This document shows positions 26,622-39,615 of a DNA stretch of 64,000 bases, in pieces. Both the position numbers and the translations under genes were made by a program. Within the stretch, counting starts at the first letter, position 1, and each line of letters begins with the position of its first letter. A model generated the notes under the pieces. It did no database searches, was not told where the DNA came from, and saw only the letters and a list, made by a program, of their open reading frames with translations. The DNA lies in the NCBI RefSeq assembly GCF_037038585.1, contig NC_092520.1, positions 119,643,001 through 119,707,000 on the forward strand, in the 5' to 3' direction. Source of the DNA: Patagioenas fasciata (lineage: Eukaryota; Chordata; Aves; Columbiformes; Columbidae).

Positions 26622-26880
26622 AGGGCAACAAAAAGGGGCTTCTACTGGTGTATCAGCATCAAAAGGAAGATTAGGGTACATGTGTGCCTGTCACTGAATG
26701 GGGAAACGACCTGCTGACAAGGGACATGGAGAAGATAGAGGTTCTCAGCGCTGTGATTTGCAACACAAAATCCAGCTGGAGGCCAGGCAGTAGTGGTGTT
26801 CCCCAAGGTGCTTGTGATCCCCAGTGGTACCTTCCAAGCTCAGCCATTCTGGGATCTAGCTTTTAACCAACCCAAGACAA
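26622..26880 (+). mobile_element. CR1 LINE internal fragment, sense orientation, deleted
   Basis: The start matches the middle part of CR1 ORF2 (GGGCAACAAAAAGGGGCTTC, then AGCATCAAAAGGAAGATTAG, GACAAGGGACATGGAGAAGA, reading ...DLLTRDMEKIEVL). It then jumps near 26750-26770 to the reverse-transcriptase block SSWRPGSSGVPQG, which in a full element lies much further downstream. A large internal deletion has therefore joined two parts of ORF2. Both the 5' end and the whole 3' end are missing, so this is a dead remnant. Confidence 0.8.
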
Positions 26881-26944
26881 ACCCAAGGCAAACAATGAAG
26901 AACTGCCACTGTGTGAAAAAATCTTATATGTACCCTAAGTTTTC

Positions 26945-27235
26945 ATTATTCTTCTAATAATACAGAAGGCAGAGCTGAATACAATATTCCAGGCACAGCC
27001 CTCTTACTTTTTCCCCATTTTACAAATATAAGATTAAATGCAAAATACAGAGCTATTTGCTTTTTCACTGTTAATCTAGGCCATTTCAAATTTCTGTTTA
27101 ATTTGTGATTCACTGTTAAATCCAAGTCTCTTTCAGCTTTCATGTTACTTAGCTGAGTGTGAGTGTATCTGTTCTCTCCAACAAGTTCTTACACTTTGCC
27201 TACATTGTGTTTCTAATTAACAAATGATCAATGGA
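26945..27235 (-). mobile_element. Possible ancient CR1/L3-like fragment, antisense
   Basis: Phrases such as GAGCTGAATACAATATTCCA and AAATCCAAGTCTCTTTCAGC resemble the reverse complement of an old amniote CR1/L3-type LINE in its coding part. The match is patchy and made from memory, so the call and both borders are tentative. Confidence 0.35.
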
Positions 27236-30200
27236 CAGAGAAAAAATTGAATTGGTGTACTATGTGATCTAGTAAGTGAATTAGAGGATGAACACAAAGA
27301 AAAATATTTAAGTGGTAAAAACTGAAATAATTGTGAATCAGTGGGTTTTGGAAAAGGAGATAGAGAGCAGTGGGATATTTGCTGTACATGGCCGAGAGTA
27401 AACATCAGAGTAAACAAATGAGCATTAGGATTCTGGAGAAAAGAGCAGGTTTCTTTTTAGTCTTGACCATTTAGGGGTCAATAATATGTATTATTATGTG
27501 TTAATCCGCGTTAATGTGTTAATAATATGAAGGTAATTGCTCAGGGACAGCATAAATGAATAAACAGAAGGCAGGGAAAAATAATATATGAAAGATAATA
27601 TGATTTTTAGTCTACTTATCAGAGAAATAGTAAATCATAAGTAAGAGCTTAACATAAAGGAAATTCCCAAATGTAGGACAGTACTATTTCTCTTAGTGAA
27701 TGGTCAGATAAGACAGTATAGTCTTGTTGCCTGAATGATTTCCAGAGGTTAACATAGTGATTTCATATCGATTATGACTGTAGAATAATCAAGGGAGCTT
27801 TATTTTTCCTGAGAAAAAAGATAAAAGAAATAGCATTGCAGATGTCTCTTCTAATCTAGATACTTCATTTCATGTTAGTTTTTAAATTTTTACTAATTTA
27901 TCTCTGAGTTTGTTTGTTCCAGTATAGCATTCCACTAGGTCGATCCACCCTATGAAATATGAAAACGACTCACAGAAATCTTTTTGTTACCAATGAAAAA
28001 TTTGTTTCCAGTTTCAGAGGATAAGAAGTTTTCATTGCTGTAGGGGCTTGAATTATTTCTTTCCACTTGCTAATAAATTTTCCAGCTTGATTTTATTTTG
28101 TCTTTAAGAGAGGCATTTATAACCTTATAAAGATAGATAGTATTTCAAACATAAAATAAGTCATGTTCCTTCATCCTATTGTAATTCAATGCCAATCACT
28201 CCTATGTGTCTGTGATGCATGATGTGATAAAAAAAAAGAATCACAGATAAATGTTGAACCTATTGGACACAAAAGGAAAGTGAGTATTATGGGAAATAGT
28301 CTAATTTTATTTCAAGCAAATTTTGGCTGACTGTGAATATATCATGGTGTGGGATATATAGGTAAGAGAAGAATGGGTTGGATAACTCTATGTAATGGGA
28401 TAAGAATATGAGATTATTTGATACATGAGGAAATCAGTCTGCCCAGAAGAACAGGATATGAGCCTAAGAACTTAATTTAAATTACAGTGGTAATGTCAGC
28501 TGGGCATGATCCTGAAAGCATTGTGCGTACTTTGAGGTTTTGCATTTTTATGTCATTACTCTCCCTTTATATGCCATCTGAAGAGCTGAATAAATATTCT
28601 CTGTCTCCTCTGTGAGTAACAATAATTTGGAAGTGTCGAAAAGTATTGGTTTCTGATAATAGCTTAGGAAAGAATTTATTTTCGTCATGGGATTTGTCTT
28701 GAGACATAGTCACAGTAAAAATATTTACAGTAGAATAACCCATTTATGCCTGCTTGAAAGCACTAACCCATAAAGACTGTGAAACAGTGCTTCCTGTGAG
28801 AACTGTCATTCATGTATGTGGGAGGACAAATGTGATGTTCTTTGCTGCCCACTGTGTATCCTATTCACACAACTTATTGAAAATAACTGTTTTTTCAAAA
28901 AACATTGGGCTCTGTGAAGCCATATAAATGTCTCTACTTAATTATGTGTTAGACTGCTGTAGTCCTGTTCATTCCTGCTAATTCAGTGTCCTCTATTTCT
29001 TGCTATTAACACTGCTCTGCCAAACATTGTTGCTGTTTTAAGGCTGATTCTGATCAGAAAACCAGACTGCTGTTTTGGGTGTGAATTTTTGTGATGAAGA
29101 CTTCAGCTGAGGAATGTGACATCCAAATACCTGAATAGAATTCACCTGTAGGCTTTCAGATCAACTATGCTTCTCCAGAAGACAGAGTTTTGGGATGTTC
29201 AAATTATCTAATGAAGATTCAGTGAACTGCAGAGTAAAGGTTTAGTGATTGTGATACACAAGTTAGCTCAATCTCAACGTACTTTTCTGATCAGTAAGGA
29301 AGAGTAATTGGTCATGGGTGAGATGTTGATTTTTGACGTGATAACAGATTTCTTCTGTTCAAATAAGTGCAAATGCAACACTTGAGCAAAGACCTCTCAA
29401 CAAACACGTACTAATATACCATTCCGATTTAAGCAAGTTTTAAATTTTCACAACTTTTGCTTCATAGAATTTCTAACTTTAAAAATGTGGATCTTTTAAG
29501 TTTACTACATCAGCTTGTTTTCATCTTTAGCTTTTTTTCTCTGCATGAGTAAGGAAAATATTAGATTTTATTTTTAATAGCTCATTTTTATCACACATTT
29601 CATACCCAGTTACATATGAAAATCTCTATTTATTATCAGACCTAGGGAACTGAGTTGAATGAATGTAATTTAGATTTTAACATCCTATTCACTATTATGC
29701 TAGGAAGGGGAAAGCTATAGAAAAACTTAATATTTAACTGATCAATCCACAAAATAGGAAGGTATCTCAGCATGCATTAATCTTTCAATATTAGATTCTA
29801 GGCTGGGTTTGTTAAGAATTTTAGTTTTCTTTCATCTATCCAAGAACAATCATTGCAAGATTTTAAATTGTCAGTGTTGATCTAACAACTGCTCTCAAAC
29901 AAGCAAATGCTACATTGACATCAGTGGCAGTTGATCAGAGTGCTGTTTGATTTAACTAGTTGCACAGCTTGCGTGAAACCCCATGAAAGTAAGTATTGCT
30001 GCAGTAGTGTGGTACAAAACATTTAAAAAACCATTATAGTGCTATGGATGGATTTTTTGAAAGGTGTTTGGTTGTTTTTTTTTTTTTTAAAATTTTATTT
30101 AATGTCAAGAAATACTGTAAGTTCAAATTCAAATGAATGTGTTTTTTAGCTCATTTATTTTAAGGAAAAAGGGAGAAATAGTATTTTTTTCCTTTAAATG

Positions 30201-30652
30201 TGAGAATATTTCCTTTACTAACTTGGAATAGGATTTGTCTGTATCATGTGAAGTTTTCCATGGAGTCTAACATGCTCCTATCTCTTACAATTAGTGCCAA
30301 CATATTTGTATTTTTTTCCTTGTGGACAGAAAAGTATTACTTTTTTTTCTTCTCTTTTTGCCATGAAATCTTTTGGATTAGCAAATTAATTTCCGGTAAA
30401 GGTAGATGGGGTTTAAACAGTTATCATTTTACCCAGCTTAAAATAAAGTTATGTGATTCAGATATTAATTTTTTAAAAAATTATTTTGTCTTGTAAAGTC
30501 TAGTGTGTTTCTTCTTCTAAATTTTTGAAAAAGAACATTTAAAAAACAATTGCAACGATCTAGTATTTCACTGGGCTTCATAGGAAGCGCTGATCCTCCA
30601 GACACACATGCATCACTTTAATATTATGGTGTATCCTCATGGGAGTAGTATC
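27236..30652. other. OCA2 intron, nothing recognised
   Basis: AT-rich unique-looking sequence with no recognised repeat, RNA gene or exon. A T-run lies near 30078-30089, and the open frame 30200-30496 is low-complexity and Phe-rich. Confidence 0.5.
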
Positions 30653-31450
30653 TAATCACAGCATCATAGAAAAATTCAGGCTGGAAGGCAGCTTAGGAAG
30701 TCTCTCGTTCAACCTTGGGCTCAAAGCAGGGTCAATTATGGGCTACACAGAAACAATACAGCCTTTTGGGACAACCTGCTCCACTGTCTGGCTGTCTCCA
30801 TGAGGAAAATGTTTCTCCTCCTTCGTTTAAACTTATGCTGTTTTTCTCTTGCTGTCCTGCCATGTGCTGCATTGAGAAGCATGGGCCCAGCTTCTCAGTC
30901 ACCCCTCTTAGGTGCCAGGGGCACTGTTAGTGCCCCTGTAGTTGTCTCTTCTCTAGGCTGACTCAGCCCAGCTCTCAGCCTCTCCTCATGGGGCAAATGC
31001 TCCAAACCCCACTGCCTTGGGGATCCCCTATCACCTCTGTCCAGTTTGTCCATGTCTTTCATGTGTTGGAGGATCAAAAACTGAATGTGGTATTGAGATA
31101 CAGTCTAATGAGTGCTATGTAGAAGGGAACAATCTCTTCCGTAGATCTAAAGCCCATTCCACTCTTCATACAGCCAAAGGAGGCTGTTGGCTGCCTTCGT
31201 TGATGGGGTTCCTGCAGGTTTATGTGCAGACCACTGCCCTTAGGGCCTTTCTCACAGAGCTGCTCCCAGGAGACTCTGTCTCCAGATGGTGGTGTTTCAG
31301 GAGCTTTTTTGTCCCCCTGGATAGGACATGACATTTGTCCTTGTTGAATTTTATAATTCAATAATTCTTTATAAGTCTTCCCATTCCTCCAGTTTGTCCA
31401 AGTCCTGCAGGACGGTGGCACTACCTTCTACCATTTCAACCAATGTAAGA
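30653..31450 (-). mobile_element. CR1 LINE 3' portion, antisense orientation
   Basis: Read on the + strand it opens with the reverse complement of a CR1 3' end (CACAGCATCATAGAAAAATT, then GGCTGGAAGGCAGCTTAGGA). It continues with the GCTCAAAGCAGGGTCAATTA segment, CTCAGCCTCTCCTCATGGGG, TTTGTCCATGTCTTTCATGT, and a coding portion ending near GTCCAAGTCCTGCAGGACGG. It covers the 3' UTR and the end of ORF2. Many substitutions and small indels break ORF2, so it is an old copy inserted against the direction of OCA2 transcription. Confidence 0.9.
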
Positions 31451-31779
31451 TTACAATCTGGTATTTCCAGTGAAACTTTGCACAGCTGTTGTGGTATGCA
31501 ATGATATCCAGTACTAGTATTCAAATTGGTGCCAATATAAGAAAGAAACTCTTTGTAAATAGCTGTTTGAGTTGAAATGGGAATTTTGATTCAGCCTTAC
31601 ATGTAAGTAGCAGAGTTTGATCTATTTGATCTTCTGTGTTGATCTTATTTAAATTATTTGAATAACAGAAAAAAAAAAAGACCACAGAAAAACCAAAAAC
31701 AACCTAAAAATGTTCCAAGCAGTTTTCAAGCAACAGAACTGAAAACAAAATAGCCTATATCCAATTAATTATTGCACTG

Positions 31780-32326
31780 TGTCCTGGTTTCAGCTGGGAT
31801 GGAGTTAATTTTCTTTATAGTAGCTGGTATAGCACTGTTTTGGATTTATTATCAGAACAACACTGATAACACACTGATGTTTTGGTTGTTGCCAAGTGAG
31901 GTGCAGGTGCACAGGAAGCTGGGAGGGGACATAACCAGAACAGGTGACCCCATGTCGCCAAAGGGAATATCCCATACCATATGATGTCATGTTCAGCATA
32001 TAGAGCAGAGGAGGAAGAAAAAAGTGGGCTTGTTTGGGGTGATGGCATTTGTCTTCCCAAGTAACCTTTACGCATGCTGGAGCTCAGCTTTCCTGGAGAT
32101 GGCTGAATACCTGCCTGCCCATGGGAAGTGGTGAATGAATGCCTTGTTTTGCTTTGCTTGCATGCATGGGTTTTGCTTTACTCATTAAACTGTCTTTATC
32201 TCAGCCCAGGAGTTTTCTATCTTTTACTCTTCCAACTCTCTCCCTCATCGCACCAGGGGTGTGGATGGGAGGGAGTGAGCGAGTGTTTGGGTGGTGCTTA
32301 GTTTCCACCTGGGATTAAACCATGAC
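31780..32326 (+). mobile_element. Solo LTR of an avian endogenous retrovirus family, sense
   Basis: The element begins TGTCCTGGTTTCAGCTGGGA and ends TGGTGCTTAGTTTCCACCTG-GGATTAAACCATGAC, the two ends of an LTR family common in bird genomes. It carries a polyadenylation hexamer ATTAAA at 32184-32189 and a TGATGTCAT motif before a decayed TATA region (GCATATAGAG near 31998-32007). No primer-binding site or gag/pol frame follows, and no second LTR lies in the same orientation, so it is a solo LTR left by recombination. A target-site duplication could not be confirmed by eye. Confidence 0.88.
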
Positions 32327-34617
32327 TTCATTAAGTGACATTTTCAAGCTAGGAAACAAGTAATAGTAAAATATGATATATACAACACATTTATTTATTT
32401 AGCTTAAGATATTAATTAGCAAAAATGTACAATGTTCAATTTGTATGATACTTATTCAAAACATTATTAATTGAAGAATTTATCATAAAATCATTAGTTT
32501 CAAGACTTTCACACTGAAGGTTTGAAGAATGATTTAAAAGCAATTATGAATTGTATACTCAATGCATATATGTATACATGAAGTACATGAAGAAATCTAA
32601 TTAAACTTTTATTGGCATAAATTTTGAGTAGGAATCAGCAGTGACCAAGCATGAATGGTAGTACCCCAAGTGGGTAGAATTATTGTAACCTCATATCATG
32701 AAGATACATGACTGTGGAATGACTATCAGATACATACATTCATTTTTTAGAGAAAAAAAGTAAAGCAAGCTGAATAATAAAAACAAACCATATCAAGATA
32801 AGAGCCAGATCAACTTTTTTCATGCTCCCAAATGTTCTTGTTTTAAATTCTGAAGCGTTGGAGTCCATTTAAGAGGTCTGATTATAATCTCCTAGGACTT
32901 CAGAATATCTGACATTACATATCACTAAAGTAATAAAGGAAAATAAATACAATAAAATAGAGCATAGAGAGAAAGACTGTTTTCGATCACAGTAAAACCA
33001 GCTGGGAATTTAGTTTTTATTATTAGCTGAAATGCAGGTTACTGATCCTGGTTTATTCTGAAAAAACATAATAGTTGTATTCAGTAAGGATGGAAGAATT
33101 AGGTTTGCTACTAGAGAATTTGTGATCACATTAGTGCTTCTACTAGATGTGCAAATTATAGGAGTGATCATGTTTATAGAGTATTCTGCTAGAAATTGCA
33201 TGCAATGGATGCCATAAGTCACAAACCGAACAAGGTAATTTAACATTTAAAAACCAATCAATGAACAATGTGGAGAGTAGTAAATGTAATATATCTCTAG
33301 ATTTTTGTAACATTGACTATAACACATACTTGGTCATCTTTTCTAAATACAGGCTACCAACTGAATCAATACCTAATAACTTCCCAACAGCACTTGGAAT
33401 TAAAGTAATTTTAACAGTAATATTTTCTAGATATTTTTGGCAATGTCAGAAAATTGTTATCCTGTTGGATTTGTACAGCTCTATTCTATACAAATTATTT
33501 CATGCAAAGACTTTTGAAGAGATATTGAATTGTGTCTCCCTTCATGGAAGAAAAGACATAAAATTCCCCCTCCAGTGCATCTGCACTAGTTGTGTCATCA
33601 GGCTGATACAACCTCTTGGGACAGGAGTCACCTTTCAATAATTATGTTCATCTATAGTATTCTACAGTGTTAATCTACATTAAAAAGTTGCATAAGTACA
33701 CCTGGAAAGAATTACATTCCCAGCTTTGTATTTAAAATACATGGAATGGATTTTTTTCTGTGCACATACTTGTAGCTATATTGAGCATAGAGTTAGCCTG
33801 TCACCTGTACACAGGTAAAATCTTGCAAGATGAACTCCTTTCTTGTCTATTCCAATCGTCATTTTCGTGTTCAGTAGAGATGGCAAGTGGAAGCTAGAGA
33901 CCAGGAAGGGAAATGTGATATTAAAGAAACTGAGAGACATGCTGACGCATTCTGGAAACATGAAACAGCTTTCAAGAAGTCCAGCATAAAAATGCTAGTG
34001 ATTTTTCCCTAGAGTGGAAAAGGCAAGGACATAACAGCAATGCCTTTTTGCTTCTTGTAACACATATTTTTCTGAAGTATTTTGAATAAATGATCACACA
34101 TTTAAAACAAAATAACAATATATTCATCTGCTTAGCTAACATCTGGCTGGCATCACCAACTTTAAGTGTATATAAGCTTTCTTTAACTTTTACCACTGTT
34201 AATAACTGCTTTTTTGTCTCTACTACTCTGTGAGACACCTGTTACCAGAACCCATCACCAAGATCTGTGCAAAGAGAAAAAGATGTATTCCTGTCATGAA
34301 CTTTGGTTTGGGACTTCTTATAGATAACAAAAGTGATAAATTGGGTTCAACAAAAACTTCATATTTATCTGATTCATATTTTGAAATTATAGGGCAGCTG
34401 CATAACTAGAAAAAAGAACAAAATTGTCATTTTTTGAATTCTGGAGAAAAACGTGATTGTACTTGAAGTGACTTAATGTTACATGGTGCAGATGTGCGGT
34501 AACATGGTCCTTCACCCTAGGCTCCTTGTCCCTAGGTCTTCCAATTTGAGAAATGGATCGAAACGTGCTGCATTTCTAATTTAACATTCCTACTTATGTT
34601 TCCTTCCTACAGACACT

Positions 34618-34648
34618 GGGGGGATGGGGGATGGGAGGTGGAGAGGGG
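34618..34648 (+). other. G-rich stretch with relaxed G-quadruplex pattern
   Basis: Four G-runs of at least three (34618-34623, 34626-34630, 34633-34635, 34645-34648) are separated by loops of 2, 2 and 9 bases. The last loop exceeds the usual seven-base limit, so only a relaxed pattern is met. A purine-rich stretch follows to about 34694. Confidence 0.5.
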
Positions 34649-37600
34649 AGTAGCGGAAGAAGAGGTGAAGATAGAGAAGGAGGAATGAGAGAGGTCATTG
34701 TGCATCCAGGTCCAGTTTCAGGTTGGAGCTGGCACATGACTAGAGCACAGCTCATTTAGAGACTCATTTGCTCACGTTCTAGAGCAAGGCTTCTTGTACT
34801 GCTATTAACACCTAGCTTCATAATCTTCACCTGTATGTTTCTTGGCCATCTTCTCTACCAACACCGTGTTGAATTGTTAAATTTAATGAGTTTTGACATA
34901 TAGATGAATGTTGAAATGCACAGTCTAAAGCAGATGTGCATCAGGATGGGATGGTTCCTGTAGCTAACCCACAGTTAGCTCGCTCTATGGATTTGTATTT
35001 AACTTATACATAAGAAATCTCATTTATTGTCCTTTTTTTTTTTTTTTTCTAGAGAAGTCCTGAATAGAAAATGATCTCTTATAAAATAGAGATTTAAACA
35101 GTATCTGTGAAGAAGTTCATTCTTGCCTTGGCTTAACATTTGTGAAAGATTTAAAATCTTGTCTTTCTTTAGGTGCTAGTTTAATGCTGTTTTCTCCATA
35201 GCTGACTTTTTGCATATGACAAGGTTGTATAAGCTTTCTAAATTAATTCCACTTTCAAGTTACAGAGCTATCATAGTTGTTGAGTAACTGAATATTGCAG
35301 TAAGAAATAGATTATTTATTTATAGACTTTTTTCTTTAGACTACTCAAGTATTTCTGTATTTATTTATCTAATAATACATAAAGGAAGCTGAAGAGAAGA
35401 AAAAGTCTATGTTTAGGTGGGTGAGATAGATAGGTTTGGGGAAGTGTTTGGTGGAACTTTTACACCATACTTTTCTTTTTTAAAATGAAGAGAAAAATAT
35501 TTTAATGAAAAGATTCTTGAATTATCTCCAAAGCCCAAGATTTTAGTAGCAGATTATGATTTCTGCGGAAAAGTGGATTTGAAAATCAAAATGTCTGCTC
35601 CAAAGAATAGTGTAGTGCTTCTTCAGTGTCTCTTTACATATTAGTCATGGAAAAAATGAAAAAATTAATTACTAGAAAATTCTGCAGGGAACAATTTTTC
35701 ACTGGTAGGTGATGGAGTTTAAATAAAAACTCTTTGCTGACATGTCTGGCCATGAAGATTCATATTTTACCACGACTAATATGGCCTGAAATTAGCTGGG
35801 AATATTCACCTTTCTAGCAGGCTTTTAAAAGGCAAGTAAATTACCTCATTTTTCATTTCACAGAGTCTGATTTCCACCAGATTCTCTAAAACTAGTTTGA
35901 ATGGTACTGTGTCTGAATGTATAGAATTTCATGGTTCATTGTAAGATATAACTAAAATAGGTGGATCCAGTTTTAGGGGCATCTGGAGTGAAAATAGGAA
36001 TACCCTTTAGTTGATTAAGCTTCTAAAGCATCAAAGCAGGAGTTAATTTGGAGCCTTCCTGCTTTTGCATTGAGGTAAATATGCTTTTGCTAAATGCTAA
36101 AAAGCACAAAATGAAGGTCATATGTACCATTATACTTTTAGGCTTTTTGTGATTGTGATTTAAAAATTTAAAAACCCCCTGGATCCTATTAAATCAGAGA
36201 AATTTTCTGTAGTTAAAAGAGGTCAGTGCATTATTTTCCTAGATAATTCATCAATGTCAGTAGTGCTAATGAGAATATGGGCCATGTGTCAAGGGTTAGT
36301 GCATCCACATCTCTGCTAGCATCATGGTCTAGCATTCGTGTTTCATTGCAGCTCATTAACTGAAAGGTTTGTTAGTGCCTTACAAGCCATGAATAGGTTC
36401 ATGCAAGAAGAAAGGAGAGAGTGTCCACAGACTCTTCAGCGTGAATCCACTCACTGATGGTCATGCCCACCTCATATTGCCAGCTTTGTTAACTAAGTTT
36501 AGAAGAATATATTTGCTGCTTTCCTCAACCATCTCTTGGAGTTAACTATTGGGCTGGATTTCTTCTTGCAGACATCTCAGTCCATGCGGTGTATGGAAAA
36601 GGAAAGGATCTCCTTTTGACAGATGTGGTGCCCAATTGAATTGTGTGTTGTGTAGTGGTAAAAGAGCTGTATCTTATGCAAGGGGACAAAATGTAATAAT
36701 GCAATATCTTAATCTTAGTTAATGTGGTTTAGAAAATATTTATAAAAATGAGATGTTTGCCACAAGTGTGGTAAGCCTTTGGTGTATTTTAAACTACAGT
36801 GGTAAAATATGATAAGAAATGGAACAGAAACCCTAAAAAAAAGAGCAAGTCCATGCTGTTACAAGTATAGTTTTCTGAAACGTGCAGGTTACTTCTAAAT
36901 TCACATCAGCTATGGTGCCCCCTCACTGTCTCCCTGTGACCATCGGGGTTCAAATAGTCCAGTCTGACTTCGTTTTTCACTGGAAACTCTTCTCTTTAGG
37001 CAGCAGATAATCGTGTTATTCCCTTCATTAGAGTACAAGTTGTTTTTCTTTCATGGTATTTGTTATTCTAGGAGTCATCCATCTCCTGTGCCTGATCCAA
37101 CAGTAAATATGATGTACAAAACACTTTCCTCTCCCTCCGACTTTCTGGGAGGAAATTCATCTGTTTGAATCCTTATAGTTGTACATTAGAACACCTGTTT
37201 GCGGACAACTAAACAATTTGCCTGCTCATGGTTCATTAGTTATTCTTGAGTGACACCCGGCCCAGAAGTAGTTAATCATGCTGAGGTTAGCTTTGGGGTT
37301 GGCATGGCTGAATCCAAGATGCTCTCTCATACAAAGCATAGGAGATGTGTGCTTCCTGTCATTCAGGTTATCAGGTCAGATCCTGCCTTTGGGCAGCTGT
37401 ATGTTATGGCCATTCAGGCCAGTGTAAATAGCCCATCCATAAAGAAGAAAAAACTAGTTAATTGTAATCCTGTAAAATATTTCAAGTTCTTAATGTACGG
37501 ACTTGTGTATGGAACAGGACTTGCTGGAAGCTTTCTTGCCATTTTACATCAGTTTCACAGCTGTGTGCATTTTGTTACTTTCATGTTTAAGGTTTTTTTT

Positions 37601-39339
37601 TCATTTCTTTTTCCATTTCTTTGTCAGAAAGACAGTGGCTACTGCATATGCTTCTTTGATCTTACAATTTTCATTTTATTCTTGCAAGGCATCTTCTAGG
37701 GAGGTTCTAAATTGTTGCCTTTTGCCTAAATTCTTGTACTTTGAAAAAATTCAGAAGCTGTACTGAAACGCTGTTAGTTGGTTTGTTACATAACTGAGGT
37801 GCTGGCCAGACTATTTGAAAAAATTAATTTGAGTGATGCTCAGATGCTGCCCCCACTATTAATGGGAACCTTGTTCATTGATTCATTTCATTGTGACTGA
37901 GACTTTGTGTGCCTTGAAGGGGATTCATTTTGAAATAGGCTGAGTTACATTTTTACTTGTCCCACTGTAACGAGGAGCTTTTCGCATCTGAAAAGTGTGC
38001 TTTTCTTAGCAAGAGCAGGAGGTCTGTCTGTGGTGATAGTGATAAATAAAATGTTAAAAGAAAGAAGGTGAGCAGTATAGCTATGAATAATCAAACCAGG
38101 GAGAGCGAACACAAACTTGAGACCATTCAAAAAACAGCAAAAGCCAAAACCTGGGATTTTTTTAATAAAAAATATCTGTTGTGTTTCTTGAATATAACAT
38201 ATCAATGAAGGCTGTTTATACTAAATGTTATTTGTAGTGACTGGGAGAACAGCCCAACACAGGTTTATTGCTTATGGAGGCCTCTGCTTTTACTGCTTCA
38301 GGGAAAAATCATTGTAATCAGTGGTCTCATTTAAATTCACAAGACTTTGGATTGTTGTTGATAGTGATATTTCCATGCACTACTTCCATTGACTATTGCA
38401 ACCAGTACATGGTCATTAGTATATTAATATAATCTTTTCTAATTTACTATAATATAATTATAGTGTTTTCTATATTATACAGTTAAATAAACTGTGTGAG
38501 TCTAAGGGCATCTTAGATTGCATCTCACTTTTAGGTTTATCACTGTATGGAGTATTTGGCCTAGTGGCTAATATGATGAGAAACGTGGCTATATTCCTGT
38601 ATAATACACAGTGTGTCGCATTTTATTTCTTAATTTTAATTGCTTTTATCTGTCACAGACAAGGGAGCCAAGTAGGGTCTTTGGGATCTCTGACCTTTAA
38701 TTTTGAAGTTAAAGCCTCCCACCTACAAATTGTGCCTGTTTGACAAGAAAGATTTTCTTTTGAAGATTTCATAGGAAGATCTTTTTGACAGATTGTGTAA
38801 GTCGTCATATTACTCTAATAACTCCTTTTTAATGGGAGAACTTTAACTGATGTCGAACTCAAAAAGTTCAGTGACAGACAGCGTGTCTTAGTTTAGAGGT
38901 TAAAAATATTCGACACTTTATGCAGAGAGTAAACTGCCATAAAAATATTAATTTCTATGACTATTCAGGTAGGAAGAGATAGAATAAATTCAGAATGAGT
39001 GGTCAGCTTTTCTATAAGTTTTGAGACAGTGAATATGACTATTAATAAATGCAATAAACAAGCATTACTGAAATAATTAAGAAAAGCATGATAAGCCAGT
39101 GCTGCTTGTAACTACTGTTGCAGATGGAGTAGAATTACAGGTTTAGGAATGTTTAAATTTTCTTCTTACGTAGAAATTTCAAAAATACTTTTCAGAAAAG
39201 CAGCTGATTTCTGGACTATTGTAACATAGAAAAATTATTAAAATTCTCTCCTAATGCAGATGACTGCTAAAAAATTCCACCATTTGCTAAAACACATTGC
39301 TGTCTCATGTACAACACTGTTTCCTGACATTAAGAATGT

Positions 39340-39470
39340 CTGGGTGGAGGAGCCACAGAGGGTGGTGGAAGGGGTTCCTGGGCCATGAGTGGGTCGGGAG
39401 CTCCGGGGAGGCTGCTCAGGGACAATGTGGTGACTGGTGCCCTCACGGCTGTGATAGATTTGCAGTGTAA
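39340..39470. other. GC-rich islet in intron, function unknown
   Basis: About 130 bases rich in G and C (for example GGTGGTGGAAGGGGTTCCTG and GGGTCGGGAGCTCCGGGGAG) stand out sharply from the AT-rich surroundings. It contains a few CpG sites. I do not recognise it as a repeat or an exon. Confidence 0.5.
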
Positions 39471-39585
39471 TTGAAAATCAGATGATTTACCAACATGAGC
39501 AGTGTCTGCTGGCTGTTCTGTCTTGTGCATATTGAGTAGTAAGACACAACACAAAAAACTGCATACCTAATCTCACCTGAACTCA

Positions 39586-39615
39586 TGAGTATGAATATGA
39601 GTGTGAGTATGAGTT
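39586..39615. repeat. Short (GAGTAT)n-like repeat
   Basis: About five imperfect hexamer units (GAGTAT, GAATAT, GAGTGT, GAGTAT, GAGT). Confidence 0.6.

Noticed and set aside
37250..37699. 150-codon open frame on the + strand
   Set aside because: It opens with GTG, not ATG, lies deep in an intron, has no convincing splice borders around it, and resembles no family I know.
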